A stretch of DNA of 60,000 nt from Antedon mediterranea. Lineage: Eukaryota > Echinodermata > Crinoidea > Comatulida > Antedonidae. Position numbers and translations under genes: made by a program. The stretch covers positions 25,214,412-25,274,411 of the forward strand of contig NC_092675.1 in the NCBI RefSeq assembly GCF_964355755.1, written 5' to 3'. Position 1 is the first letter of the stretch. Each line of letters opens with the position of its first letter. Of this stretch, positions 1 to 10,785 are shown piece by piece. The notes beneath the pieces were generated by a model. That model did not search any database and was not told the origin of the DNA. It saw only the letters and a list, made by a program, of their open reading frames with translations.

Positions 1-624
1 TGCAGTCATTTTAAAATGAAAAATAATAGTTAGGCCCTAATTTTTAAATAATAAATGATAATCTTAATAGCCACAAAGAAAATATAACACTGGACTACAT
101 TCAAAATTAAATAAATTGTGTGTAAATTCGGATTATTATGTTTTTATATGAGATTTGTCGATATGTTCCAGTGTTTAAACGTTTAAACCATAGTCAGTTA
201 AGTTCCACGTGTGCGCTTGCAATAGTGATTTGATTGACTGTACCATGTAGTGTAAATGGGCGCAACTCAAGTTCATTTCGCAGTTTTTTTGGCTAGTGAA
301 AATGGAAATTGCCTCTGAGTTCAACTCGTGTTCCTCTCTTAGTCGATAGTGTAAAAAGGGTATTACAAGGAATCATTTCCCAACTTTCCCACATGCACAC
401 TACAATGAATTATAACCTGTATATTGCTGCAAATTGGATGCTTCCTATTCACCACCACATTCATTTACTAAATCCAGTTGTAATTCTATTTGTATAAAGA
501 TTTCCCTGCCGGAGGATCAAATCTTTCCAGAAACATTTTAAACAAAAATGCAACTTACTTTTACAAACTTTTGCCTAGTATAATACAATTAAATTAATAT
601 AAATACATTTTTTTTCCTACTTAG
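1..624 (+). other. Upstream part or first intron of the PP2C-like gene, start not resolved
   Basis: No clear exon can be assigned here. The first firm exon begins at 625 with a phase-1 acceptor, so at least one upstream coding exon must exist. One frame stays open across about 283-497 and could hold a short exon (it reads VPLLVDSVKRVLQ near 330-370). However, no strong donor leaves it in phase 1; the best is a weak GTGTAA at 349. An ATG at 302 opens only 15 codons. The start of the gene may lie off the left edge. Confidence 0.4.
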
Positions 625-815
625 GTAGTCCAGTTGCTGATGTGTTTGCAATTCAAGCAACTGAGAATGGTGCGATTTTGGTTTTAGCAGATGGGGTGGG
701 CTGGGGACCTAAATCCAGATTAGCTGCACAGTGTGCTGTCAGAGGATGTACTGAATATCTGCAAGCTCAGCTATTTGGTACTTGCCCTCCTAAAAATACT
801 CATGAAGTGTTTAAG
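625..815 (+). CDS. PP2C-like phosphatase, exon with the DG metal motif
   Basis: The exon follows a pyrimidine-rich acceptor (tttcctacttag) and ends at AAG before GTATGT. It enters in phase 1 and leaves in phase 0. It encodes 63 full codons starting SPVADVFAIQATENG. The core is ILVLADGVGWG, the equivalent of PP2C motif II that supplies a metal-binding Asp. This is followed by SRLAAQCAVRGCTEYL, a helix typical of the family. An in-frame GTG at 642 is internal and is not a start. Entering the exon at 629 (gtag) is a less likely alternative. Confidence 0.85.
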
Positions 816-1344
816 GTATGTTTTGTATAGTTTTTGACTTCAGTTTAATGCATATTATAATTATTTATTTTTTTATGTTACAACTGTCTAATCTAAAGGC
901 AAATGGCTGAAAAAATGACAAGGCAGTGGATGGATAATGGAAAAATAAATCAACTAAGCAAAAATGCGAAGCTTTCAGAATAAACAAGTCCTTTGTCAGG
1001 ATGCTCTGATTTTGACATGCATGCTGCCCTCTATTATACTTGGGTCACTTTTTTTTTATCTGACTAATGTAATACATTATGATAAAAACTTTAATTCACA
1101 TTTCTGAATGTTTCTGAAACATGATGAAATTCAAGCTTCCTGTTAAGATATATAGATAAGCACAGATATATGTCTCCCTAATTGCCTGTGGTCCTCCATA
1201 GGATAATATGTTTTGCTGGATTTTTTTCGGTTGTTTCTGTTAGCAGAAATTATCGAAACATTATGCCATTATGTCAACAAGAGATGTTGAACATATCTCA
1301 TTAACAATCTAGGTAATACACCTCAACCCTTCTTTGGTTTTTAG
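816..1344 (+). other. Intron of PP2C-like gene
   Basis: GTATGT donor and a TTTTTAG acceptor bound a 529-bp AT-rich intron. Around 1226-1258 a short stretch (gtttctgttagcagaaatta) resembles the terminus of the element at 24483, so it is probably a degraded MITE end. Nothing else is seen. Confidence 0.75.
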
Positions 1345-1534
1345 TTACTACGTACAAGTTTGGATCATGGACAGAGACTTATCTTGATTAGTGAATCTAC
1401 ATTAACAACAATCTGCATCGCCGTTGTTGTCCAGTTACAGAGGTGTGACCAGTATGTAGTCTGTGTAGTAAATGTTGGTGATAGCCTTGCTTATGTATAC
1501 AGCCATAAACATGGTGTACGAGAAATCACAACAG
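1345..1534 (+). CDS. PP2C-like phosphatase, middle exon with NVGDS motif
   Basis: The exon has 190 nt, enters in phase 0 (matching the previous exon) and leaves in phase 1 before GTAAAT. It encodes LLRTSLDHGQ, then a beta-strand-rich segment TTICIAVVVQLQ, and then VVCVVNVGDSLAYVY. The last matches the PP2C core motif NVGDSRAVL, where the Gly-Asp contributes to the active-site floor. It ends with GVREITTG, equivalent to the substrate-side strand before the DHxP segment; a clear DHKP motif is not seen. The predicted start at 1360 (a TTG) is not a real initiation site because the exon opens earlier. Confidence 0.85.
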
Positions 1535-2021
1535 GTAAATGTATACACAGACAATGATCTCCTTTTCCGCTGTTTTTTCTTACAATTTTACTGAGGTTCC
1601 TGTCACTTTGCTACCTGTTCTGTACAGTCTAGGTTTATATAACAAAACTATAATAATACATCTACAGGTATAGAAGAAATTGTCTAAACTGGCCCGTAAA
1701 AAATATAATTGATTGATTTTTAACCTAATCATTAGACTTTCGATTTGATTAGAAATTGACCATTTAACAATACTATTCTTCAAGTGTACACAACCGTACT
1801 ATAATAACATTTAATGTTTGAAACATTTAAAACATTATTTTTAGTATGTTGAAAGAAATAAGCAGAGCCATATTCATAATATTCTTCATTTATAATACTA
1901 AACATATTATTTTGTTTTCATGAAAAACATATGTCTGTCAAAAATGACATGACAGTGGTATGTATCTATTATTAATATACACATCATTCTAATTTATCCT
2001 TGCACTGTGTTAAACTTACAG
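1535..2021 (+). other. Intron of PP2C-like gene
   Basis: 487-bp AT-rich intron between GTAAAT and TTACAG. Minus-strand ORF 1580-1783 has no coding character. No repeat is recognised. Confidence 0.75.
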
Positions 2022-2617
2022 GTTGTCGTGATTTACAGCATGATCGTGATTTGCGTGAATGTGGCGGTGCCCTCGGACCAGCTGTTGGTGAAGAAGCCGA
2101 CCTTGATAATCTGACCTTTTCACTTACCATGTCAGAACAGGATGATGTTGTTTTTCTCACAAGTGATGGTATTGCAGATAATTTTGATCCAGCCATCGCT
2201 TTAACAGCCAGAATATGTGATTTCAAATTCAAAAAACCCAAAGATTCTCTACCGCTAATACAGACAGCAGAAAGACATCCACTTTCGATAAATTCTATGA
2301 CAAAACTCTTGGAGAAATCTGCAGAGTATGAACCTGGAGAGGACACAGCTATGCAAGTTTGTGAGGTGTTTATTCAATATGTTGTAAAGCTAACCAATGA
2401 TTATAGAGACAATCTTGAAAGTTACCATAAGGCTGTAAACAATAATGATTTGACGAATGAACAAAGAGAAAAATTACAAGCTCTTCGCAAAGAAACAATT
2501 TATAACCTGCCCGGCAAGTTAGATCATGCATCTATAGTGGCGCTAACAGTTGGACATTGGAAGCATAAAGAAGGCGCTGTAGTAAACGGACAAGAAATGG
2601 AGGTTTATCCGCCATAA
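2022..2617 (+). CDS. PP2C-like phosphatase, terminal exon
   Basis: The exon starts in phase 1 after taaacttacag; the split Gly codon is followed by CRDLQHDRDLRECGG. It carries LTSDGIADNFDP, the PP2C SDG motif with its metal-binding Asp, in a context (GPAVGEEADLDNLTFSLTM) typical of the CG9801-type group. A long helical insert follows, rich in Lys/Glu (about residues 230-285 of the visible protein), before KLDHASIVALTVG, the final motif where DN is usual. The stop TAA is at 2615-2617. The exon is GC-richer than its flanks and has no in-frame stop over 595 nt. Confidence 0.9.
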
Positions 2618-2969
2618 GATATATTTCAGAGAATATTAATAGTTTCAGTTGCTTATCATTCAAACCATTGAAATTAGCCAATTCGATTTTACTTAAATGT
2701 GATTTTTGTTATGTTGCACATAACTAATTCCTGACATTGCTGAAAGATAGTTGGCTTTAGTTTCCTGTTAAGTAAACAATAATAAATATTACTTTCTTAA
2801 GCTCTGTCTACACTATAAAACTTTATGTGACAAAAAAATGTGATGTGGACATGATGATGTCATATCACTACCCTATTTGGATATATCACTACCATATTTG
2901 GGAACATCACACTTGTTTTGTCAAACTAGTTTAATAGTGTAGACAGAGCTTTACACTCAACTCAATAAA
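2618..2969 (+). terminator. 3'UTR of PP2C-like gene with two poly(A) signals
   Basis: AATAAA occurs at 2781-2786 and at 2964-2969, 164 and 347 bases after the stop. A MITE (2800-2950) sits between them. Use of the distal site would therefore include a hairpin-forming MITE in the transcript. Which site is used cannot be read from sequence. Confidence 0.5.
2800..2950. mobile_element. MITE, TTA target duplication, copy 1
   Basis: A 151-bp element with terminal inverted repeats agctctgtctacactat and atagtgtagacagagct. It is flanked by TTA on both sides (2797-2799 and 2951-2953). It has no coding capacity. A second copy is at 17523-17647, sharing the ends and the inner words gatgatgtcatatcactacc. 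A 3-bp TTA/TAA duplication is the habit of PIF/Harbinger transposons, so a non-autonomous Harbinger-type element is the best guess. Confidence 0.85.
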
Positions 2970-4440
2970 TGGTTAAGTAATGTACAGTATGTATACATAC
3001 ATACAAATACTATCTACATTAATGTGTGATAGTTTATCAAAAGTAAACTTACTGTATGTCTCAAGAGAGTTATATCCAGCTATCAGGTTGACTTCCTCAT
3101 TTGATGTGTTGACTTGCTATGTTGATCATCTGGAACCACAACATTCTTGTACACAAAACTTACATTTTAGCCTACTCTTAATAAAACTAGTTATATATTA
3201 TAGTATTTAATATAAAAATTGACCAATTAAACCCTGCATTATTCGATTCAGTATTGAGCTTATTGATATCTGCTGCAATTAGTTTTTTCTTTGAATTTTG
3301 CAATATAAGACTTAGTTGTGAGTTTCCTTCAATGTTGAGAATTAAGATAAGACTGATGCCATTTGCTTAACTACAAAACAAGTCTTGTTTTTGTTGATTG
3401 ATACAGATAGCATTGGCATCCATTTCTATGATCAATTTTTTCTCAAATATAACGTTTCAATTATCTTCACATAGTTTCTACTTTGTTAATCAGGAAATCA
3501 TTCCTTTTTCTCAGGTTAAATGTAATTTTTTTTTTGTTCAATTGAATTTTAGATATTCCAAAGATTTGCTGATTTGTACAAAGTATTTAATATAGGCCTA
3601 TAAATTTAATCATACATAAAGATGTACTCAAGAATTAGAAGCGTTTTCTATAGTAGATCAATGTCTGTATACTGTCTTAATACTAAAATACTATACAAAA
3701 TTTAAATAGTTCCCACTAATGTAGTAATGCTAGAGCGCACCGCAGGCCAGATGACCAATCTTAAGCGATAGATTGTTAGTCATTGGTCAACTTGCTTGCG
3801 TTGTGCTTGCGTCCTTGCATTGCATCCTAGTGGGAGCCAAGCTTTTAATATGCATTTGATTTTGTAACTATGTACAGTATTTTGAAACAACGGCAGACTC
3901 AATATAAGAAAATGATTCTTTATATAATGCTGTTTAGCGCTGGAATATACTAGTGCTATAAGAAAATGTACGCAAATTGTTGAATATTATAGACACCTCT
4001 ATTTTAAAACAAAATAAATGTATGTACAAAAATGTATAGATAGTAGTCAGTAAAATTAATGTGTAATTTAAAACATTTATGTCGCTTTTTAGCTAGCAAT
4101 TTAGCGAAAAAATCCCAAGCAATATTAGTAATCTTGATGCAGGATAAAATGATTTTATACAAATAATATGTAAATTAGATGCATTTAATATATTTTATAT
4201 CGAGGTTTTATGTAGTTAATGTACATTCTGTCCAATATTATATTTCATCTATTTGTGTTTTCATTGATTTTGTTGTGATATAGTTAAAATCATTAAGGTA
4301 TTTAGATGTTTTCAATTTTGTTAAACAAGTATTGTACAATTATTTTATTTTAACTATAACAATTCCTTTGACTGTATCAGGGAAATCCATGTCAACTCAA
4401 CTAAGAATTTTCCTAAATTTGTCCGTGTTTTCCTTTTTTT
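2970..4440. other. Intergenic, AT-rich, one MITE
   Basis: No exon or gene is recognised. The short ORFs at 2980-3210 and 3398-3595 are low-complexity translations of AT-rich DNA. The only structured element is the MITE at 3709-3837. Confidence 0.6.
3709..3837. mobile_element. Short MITE-like element
   Basis: Inverted ends TCCCACTA (3711-3718) and TAGTGGGA (3828-3835) enclose about 110 bp that are clearly GC-richer than the surroundings and contain further imperfect inverted words (aatgtagtaatgc against gcattgcatcc). No ORF. The family is not identified. Confidence 0.65.
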
Positions 4441-4456
4441 TTATTTGTTGGCCACG

Positions 4457-4702
4457 ATGGGAAAGGACCAGAGATGGAAACATTTTTATTTCGGTCGCCT
4501 AATTAGCGAATGGAACAACATTTTTGCTAATTTATTAAAGTTTATTATTAAATTATTCATCATTATTTTTTTTTACTTATTAATCTTTTTATTTTCGGAA
4601 TACCATAGGCATATCCATAGCAAAAAAATCAAAGAAATAATTGGAAAAATTGTCAAGTGCTTTGACATGGTATTGCCCACCAAGTTAATTCATGGGGGAT
4701 AA
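4457..4702 (+). CDS. Unrecognised small ORF with a hydrophobic segment
   Basis: An 81-residue frame from ATG 4457. It has a polar start (MGKDQRWKHFYFGRL), a strongly hydrophobic stretch around residues 29-48 rich in Ile/Phe/Leu, and a Lys-rich tail. I do not recognise it. The hydrophobic part follows from T-rich DNA and so is weak evidence for a membrane protein. A second open frame (4735-4935) follows in another frame. The pair could be a decayed coding repeat or chance. No splice sites or poly(A) signal clearly frame it. Confidence 0.15.
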   Translation: MGKDQRWKHFYFGRLISEWNNIFANLLKFIIKLFIIIFFYLLIFLFSEYHRHIHSKKIKEIIGKIVKCFDMVLPTKLIHGG

Positions 4703-4734
4703 GATCAGTTTGTGTGTTAAAAAAATAGAATTAT

Positions 4735-4935
4735 TTGAATGATACATCGGAGGGCACAACAATTACTGTGCTGCAGTTACCCTTGAAACCGTTTGGGTTT
4801 TCAAAGTTAAAAACATTTCAAAGGATGCATGTGCTGTACCTCATTGACAGATACAATTTTAACAGAATCGCTTTTGACAAGCATTTGCTTAGTCGCATCT
4901 TTTATACGTACCATCCTTGCAACCGAAAGACCTGA
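4735..4935 (+). pseudogene. Unrecognised open frame, possibly decayed coding sequence
   Basis: 66 codons of fairly balanced composition (NDTSEGTTITVLQLPLKPFG at the start), opening at a TTG rather than an ATG. It follows the small ORF at 4457-4702 in a different frame. Base composition is less AT-biased than its flanks. No family is recognised. It is recorded because it reads more like protein than the other short ORFs in this region. Confidence 0.15.
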
Positions 4936-6269
4936 TTTCCTATTTGAAGCGCGTAACAACTTTTTTGCTCACGTGCACTTGTGAGCAAGATGCGTAACGA
5001 TTAAATGCTCCATGTGTATAATGAAGACTCTGGTTGGTGGAATCTTGCTCTTCATCGTGATACATTTAAGAAAAAATAACCTACAAAACGATCAAAAGTT
5101 TAAATTAATTTGCTGGCATTAACTTTATTTTAAAGGCGCAATTGAAACGTTCATGTTAACTTAGGAAAGTAAGAAAAGTTGTATTATATTTATTTCCACT
5201 TGACCATCAATAAAAAAAACCCGATTTTATTTACTTTTTGACAATTTACAACTCCCACCAATCTTATTTTTCAGGTGTATACGTCACATTCCCATTGCTG
5301 TTTTAAGTATATAAATTATATTTAAATAAACATTATACTGTATGTAAGTCAACAGCTAATAAAATGTATAATTGCTGCATTTTAAATGTATGTATGTCAT
5401 TGTTCTTGCCTAAAATTGATTGATGTTTATTGAAATTTTTAAGGTAAAAGAAGACCTCTAGAAAACATTGCACTGTCTTCTATTTTCACTCTAGGTGTCT
5501 ATCCCTCGGTCCGAAGATGATGGTCTATGTTCCTTGTTGGTATCGATGGACTCTAAGATGGCGTACTAGTCCTATTCTGGTCTTAAAAGTCCTACACTGC
5601 AGGACACGTTGTTGCAGGTTATGACTTTTAAAGCTGTCTCTGTCTTCTCTAATTATCAATTTCTTGGTTTTTGCGCCAGAGTACCCAGTTTCTGACATCG
5701 ATGCTACATTTTGTCATGCATACCAACAAACTTTTATTTTTTTTTAAATTCAAATTAGGAATATACGTTTGACATAAATGATATCCGAGTTTGAAATAGC
5801 CATAATGAGGAGGATGCTTTAATAATGTTTGATGTTGTTCAGGGAGCACAGATAAAATATTTATAATTTATAATTAGATACCTGGATGATTCACAGTATT
5901 TTGTCGGTAAGTCGGTCTGTGTTTATATTGTCAGAATTAAGTTTGCGTTCAATTCTAATTGTACATGATGATGATAAACCCCCTTCAATTTTCAAAATAT
6001 TCTTTTCACACATTGAATAAAGTTGATGAGTTGAGAATTGAGTACAGCTGAATCCTGATTTTAAAAGCATTTCCATTTATTAAAATCGCTTTTACTAGTA
6101 GGCCTACTTAGTAGATTGACGGAAATTAGGCTACAGCATCATACTTTCTGACCAGAACAGCCAAAGGGGAATTTTAGTTTATAAGGTCCATGGTCAGCTG
6201 TTCTCAATATCAAGCATGAAATTGCGGATCAGGAAAACACGCGATTGAAACGGGTTGATGAGCTAAAAT

Positions 6270-6475
6270 TGGTATTCAATTCAATTCAACTTTATTTCAG
6301 ACAAACTGTCCATATGAAACACATAAAGTTTACAAAAACAACACATTATATTATATTAAAGAAGACTTATATTAGTTATAAGTTGGATTAGTAATTTGGT
6401 ACCAATTGACAAGAATTATTTACAGTGTATCTTTTCATATAAAAACAGTTGTATAATAAATAAATAAAACAAGAG
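6270..6475 (-). repeat. LINE-like 3' tail, minus strand
   Basis: Begins attcaattcaattcaactt on the plus strand, the complement of a simple (gaatt)-type tail that ends many non-LTR elements. It is followed by AT-rich sequence without an ORF. The same tail type recurs at 7895 and, on the plus strand, near 29640. Confidence 0.45.
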
Positions 6476-7894
6476 GCCCTTATTGTATTGGTGTGTTAAG
6501 ACCATCATCCAGTCTTAAGAACTTTCTGTCTGCTGTGAAAGTTTCTCGTTCTCCTGTGTTTTCACACTTTAATCTTCTATTCAGTTTTTATAGCACTGTT
6601 TCACAGTTTGTGGATATACTAAGCCTAGGAGGCAGTTGAAAACTATATTGAAATTTGAGGCAACTTATGCAAATATTTTCTGTTTGGCTGTTACTGCACC
6701 TATCGCTGGAGCAGCTGCCTTTTCATTATGCAAGTGGGATGTGAGTCAGAAACTACTACATTATATTATTTAGGCCTCTATGTACGAATGTAAACAAGCC
6801 AGGAAATACACCTCAAAACAAACTAATGTGGTTCGAAGGAGCGGATGATTAAACTCCCTCAACACACCAGTATTTCAAAGTCATCACATAAATAACATTA
6901 AATACATGGCGCGAAGATAATTTAAGAAACTTTCGTTTTAAGTTAGTCTTTATTATTTTTTTCAAAGTTTAAATAAAATACATAGATACATTAACGATCC
7001 GTTAAAAAAGCCTAAAAATAGGAATCCTCATAGGCCTACTCATTTTCGGCTCTTCTCATTTTATTTCACCTACTTTGTTGATTGTCTTACCATTAAATAT
7101 GATTTTATTTTAAATTTTTCCAAAAATTATTATATTAAATTGAAAAGGGATTAATTTCGCTTTTCACAATACTTGGAATTTTTACTCCTATCTTGACAAT
7201 GATTTCACGCATAATATTAAACAAATCTTATTTGTGTAAATTACTTGACTATGAAGATTTTATTTAATTTTTAAGATCGAATTTAATTTTGGTTGGCGAT
7301 TCTCATTCTAGAGATCTTCATTGTGATCAATCTATCAGTGGGCGGTTTAGAGTTTCTCAATGCCTGCAAATTTATAAATAATTTACTTAAAAAGTAAATC
7401 TTGAAATAAACATCATGGTAAATAAATATGTTAAATTCGGTCTATATTTAACTTGTTTTACTGTATTAATTTTGACCTATTCTTCGATTTAAACTAACCT
7501 AGTTGATGTTTAGGCTATAGTATTCATTTTTATATGTTATGCTCGAATAAAATAAAACGAAATAGCTAATTTCTAGATCCTCGTCCGCAGTGAGTATTTT
7601 ATACCATTGATATTTATAGCTTGTTTGCAAGCCCGGCCCTACTGTATGTATAAACACCAGGGAAAATAGGACAACAAACGTGTTTAGGACTATGATAATA
7701 CCCATGATGTATGCCTAGAATCTAACTTAAAGATATCTACTTATTTTATATTTTATTCCAATTTGTATTCCACAGCAAGAACCTCCTAATTTTACTTTAT
7801 AGATTTAAAAAAACATACAATAAATAATTAATGAATTGAAAACTTTAGACGATCATATTAAAAATCTCATAAATTTCTTTTCTTTTTTTTCTTT

Positions 7895-8060
7895 TCAATT
7901 CAATTCAATTCAAAGAACATTTATTCATGTCCAGAAGACACAAAAGTAACAAAAACAAAATGTCAAGGGATAGCCCCAAAGGCCTACAAGAAAATGGACG
8001 ATGGCAAATCCCAAAAAGATTAGAATCTTGTGACAGGATTGCCTTTACAAATTTAAATTA
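7895..8060 (-). repeat. LINE-like 3' tail, minus strand
   Basis: cttttcaattcaattcaatt is followed by caaagaacatttattcatgt and a unique-looking stretch with agccccaaaggcctac. This is the reverse of an element ending in ...aataaatg(ttc)ttt(gaatt)n. No coding remnant was recognised. Confidence 0.5.
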
Positions 8061-8439
8061 AGAGAAAAATATAAGGTAAATTAATTAATTTAACAATAAA
8101 GAAATAAAAAATGAATATAAAACCAGTAGATAAAAATTGGAATAAAAAGTAAAAAATGATGAACAGGAAAAAGTAAAGCTGCATGGCATAGAGCGAATAT
8201 GATGACAAAATAAATACAACAATTTAGGTAGGATCATTTTCGGATTGTGTCATATTTAGGCCTACATTTGTTTGTCCTGTAATTTTTGTTTAAATAATCG
8301 CTAACAGTTATTACAAAATAGACTACAAAATGTTGGAATAAACCATAGAGATATTATAGTGAACTATAATATCACTATGAATAAACATACGACGTAGTGG
8401 GTAGTTAGCCTATTATAATCGATGACGTAATTCATATTA

Positions 8440-8945
8440 GCATAACATACCCTTTGACCTCTCATTAATTTTACACGAAATTACACCACGACGATCGAAA
8501 AACGACGGGTAGAGAGAGGAGAGGACCTGGTGGTGTGGCGTGAGCGATTATACTGATCGTGAAAAAGTCAGGCCTAGCCACTGCAGTTGTTAGGTACAGT
8601 CTAGGCTAGAGTAATGCATGGAAAGTGACGAATGTGTCCTTTAAACAGTTAGATATTAGATATTGTTTTGCACCCAATTATATTTCAAGGCTTATTATAC
8701 GTGAGCCTTCATTAATTACGACCATGCACGAACGCTGGACTTAAATCTAACAATAACATCACTTTTTATAGGCTGGCGACACACACTAATAATATCTTCC
8801 TTTTAGCCGCCGGTAGGTACGTGTTCAATCAGTGGTGGTGTGGTGAAGGCTATTACCACTATTGTGTGTGTGCAGTGACACCGTGGCAACACTGCTACTC
8901 AGGAGCTCTGCTCTTCATTGTAAAAGGTGGGATGGAATACTGAGC
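8440..8945 (+). promoter_or_regulatory. Probable promoter and 5'UTR region of the MAST gene (SAM form)
   Basis: Local rise in GC and CpG (acgacgatcgaaaaacgacg near 8490, gccgccggtaggtacgtg near 8807) in otherwise AT-rich DNA, directly upstream of the first coding exon at 9697. Possible 5'UTR donors are CCG|GTAGGT at about 8812 and AAAAG|GTGGGA at about 8927, which could splice to the acceptor at 9696. No TATA box is obvious. The exact start site cannot be read. Confidence 0.4.
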
Positions 8946-9696
8946 TTTTTTTTTTTTATAAAATAAGATAAATTTTAACAGATTCCTATTGAATATGGAT
9001 CAACGATTCTTCAGTCAACAGACACTGGCGCACGGATATATACTAGAACTAGGCTATACTATATAGGCTAGGCCTAGGCAGACAAGAATTTTTTAAAATA
9101 TGTAATGTAGGCTGAAGTAGCCTAGCCCATTTTTGTTTTACATTTATAATATAATAAATGATAAAGCAGATTTAAAAGTTGTTTGGTTAGGAAGTCACTA
9201 TCAACACCATTGATTGGCGTTAACTGTGCAATGTAATTGTGTTTTATGGTGCTTTATCTCTATATATGGCGAATTGATTTCAGATAATAATAATAATATT
9301 AATACAGTAGTAACAAATATTTGATTATATCATGGAGAAATATACATGATTATAGTGATTAAGAATCAGTAAACGATCCAGGATTAGGCGAGGTGAAGGC
9401 GAGGACTTAAAAATTGTAAAATATTAAAGTGCTGAACTTAACAACATCTGCTATCTTTTGTGCACATTTGGATTGGGTGGAGGAAAGTGACATTGTGGCA
9501 GCCCAATACAACATTCCCCCCTCCCCCTCCCAATACAACATTTCCCCCACCCTCTTCTTTGGATATGCCTATGAGAATTAAGGTACAAAATACACAAATG
9601 GAGCATCAAGGCTTTAGATACAGTAGATAGATAGAAAATAGATGTATGATTAAATGGAGCAATTGGTGAAATAAATTTGTTTTTATACCTCTACAG
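8946..9696 (+). other. Presumed 5'UTR intron of the MAST gene
   Basis: AT-rich with a T tract at 8947. It holds a C-rich stretch near 9510-9560 where cccaatacaacatt is repeated twice. It ends with a good acceptor, tttttatacctctacag. No coding sequence is seen. Confidence 0.4.
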
Positions 9697-9987
9697 GGTT
9701 GAGTACAGAATGGAACGACAATGACAACGCCGAGTGATTTTGTGACACCGCCATCATCCCCCCGTAAATTTCTTGTTGCCTTTTTGTGTCGCCATCATCT
9801 TGAAGATTGCATACGTTTCTTTGCAAACGATTATACTATCGATGACTTCCGTGCCTTGACTGAAGATGACTTGGAAGACATTGGCATTACATGTGCTAAA
9901 ACTCGCGAGAAATTAATGCGATCGGTATCAGCGGCTCGAGAAGAATTCGATGAAAATGAACAGTCTGTGCAAGATGAGGATTCAGAG
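9697..9987 (+). CDS. MAST: MAST first coding exon with a SAM-like domain
   Basis: The exon starts after tctacag at 9697, with the ATG at 9721, and ends GATTCAGAG before GTAAGT, giving 89 codons and phase 0. Residues 1-15 are a Pro/Ser/Thr lead (TTPSDFVTPPSSPR). Residues about 17-72 look like a SAM domain: FLVAFLCRHHLEDCIRFF, then IDDFRALTEDDLEDIGI, then KTREKLMRSV, with the typical L-T-x-x-D-L-x-x-[IL]-G-I core and a basic last helix. Residues 73-89 are acidic (EEFDENEQSVQDEDSE). The next exon starts SDFDDELH in the same phase, so the acidic stretch continues across the join. SAM domains mediate protein or RNA contacts. The nearest ATG upstream (9710) makes only a 4-codon uORF. Alternatively this exon could belong to a separate short gene. 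Confidence 0.75.
9710..9724 (+). promoter_or_regulatory. Minimal uORF overlapping the MAST start codon
   Basis: ATG GAA CGA CAA TGA: its stop overlaps the main ATG as ATGA (9721-9724). It lies in the same exon, 14 bases after the splice acceptor. Such an arrangement usually lowers initiation or makes it depend on re-initiation. The effect here is inference. Confidence 0.5.
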
Positions 9988-10079
9988 GTAAGTTTAGTTA
10001 CTTTTTAAAATTGACAAATTAAAAAGATTAATATGATTTTATCATAATGAATTAAGGTGCACCTATCATAATGTCATAC

Positions 10080-10275
10080 AGAGAGACTGGGTTAAATTCT
10101 CAACAAATCCCAGTCTACTCAGATGTAAATACCTAGTTAAAAATACTATGGGAGGTAAGCGACATGGAAAGGAGCTGGCCACCCTACCATATAATGCAGA
10201 TGCTTGGTAAAATGAGCTGCTAACAGCTCATTCCCATTACGTTCAGGAATGAATACAGGACCTTTACCTTTATCA
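10080..10275 (+). repeat. Dispersed SINE-like repeat
   Basis: Contains tgggaggtaagcgacatgga, then ggagctggccaccctacca and ctcattcccattacgttcag, and ends in tacctttacctttat-type sequence. Such blocks recur widely in echinoderm DNA as I recall it. No tRNA head is clear. Confidence 0.5.
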
Positions 10276-10339
10276 TAATTACAAAAATGTTATCATTCAC
10301 TTTAAAATGAAGGTAAAAAGGGAAGTATTTATTATTGTC

Positions 10340-10625
10340 CTCAAGCTTAACTGGAAACGGGATGGATTAGGCCCTCGGCCAGCAGTGCAGCGCCTACCAG
10401 ATCAGTAGCACACTGGGAGACGATCCCCTACTCTTTTCGAATATTAAGTTCTTTAAAGTGCACTATACACATATGTACACAGGACCGCTGGAATTACGTC
10501 CCATCTGAAGGACGAGGCAATGAGAGTAAAGCATCTTGCCTAAATTGCAATCAGTTTGGTACAGATGGGCTCGAACCCATGTCTATCACATGCTGGTTCG
10601 ATATTATTGACACCATCACTCTCAG
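10340..10625 (-). mobile_element. tRNA-derived SINE, minus strand
   Basis: Read on the minus strand, GGTTCGAGCC (complement of 10568-10577) is a good RNA polymerase III B box near the 5' end. Further along come ccttcagatgggacgtaatt and gcactttaaagaac, words shared by many marine-invertebrate SINEs. The ORF 10556-10840 runs through it and is spurious. Confidence 0.65.
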
Positions 10626-10682
10626 ATACAGCACTCGCGATAGTCCCATCCAGAACGCAACTGGGCCCAACATTGCTTAACT

Positions 10683-10785
10683 TTCGTGATCTTATGAAAA
10701 CCGAAATATTCAGAGTAGTTAAATGTATACTCTTGTATGGTAAAAGGAGAGTTGATTCTCTATACGAACAGGTTTCAACGGTGTT
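10683..10785 (+). repeat. Direct repeat unit A, intact copy
   Basis: gaaatattcagagtagttaaatgtatac continues with tatggtaaaaggagagtt and cgaacaggtttc. The same sequence recurs at 11697-11862, where about 90 bp are inserted. The inner gagagttgattctct can fold as a small hairpin. Confidence 0.6.

Larger units (their letters stand above)
625..2617 (+). other. Gene locus: PP2C-like (PPM family) phosphatase, 3' three coding exons
   Basis: Exons 625-815, 1345-1534 and 2022-2617 join in phases 0 and 1 to give about 324 residues of visible protein. The order of PP2C motifs is intact: ADGVGWG (Asp about residue 22), NVGDS (about 106-110), LTSDGIADN (Asp about 175) and a C-terminal DHAS (Asp about 294). 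The family hydrolyses phospho-Ser/Thr with two metal ions held by the Asp residues. Those Asp are present, but the histidine of the usual DGHGG motif is replaced, and DN of the last motif is DH. Activity is therefore possible but not certain. The layout best fits the group named after Drosophila CG9801. The N-terminus is missing from what can be read. The downstream MAST gene is on the same strand, and I see no functional link. Confidence 0.85.
4936..8439. other. Intergenic, repeat fragments only
   Basis: No gene is seen. Pieces that look repeat-derived are at 5490-5640 (GC-richer, SINE-like word gtccgaagatgatgg), 6270-6475 and 7895-8060 (LINE-tail-like). ORFs at 5649-5849, 5891-6076 and 7499-7705 (minus) have no coding character. 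Confidence 0.55.

Noticed and set aside
1984-2346. 120-residue minus-strand ORF
   Set aside because: Shadow of the PP2C-like terminal exon on the opposite strand.
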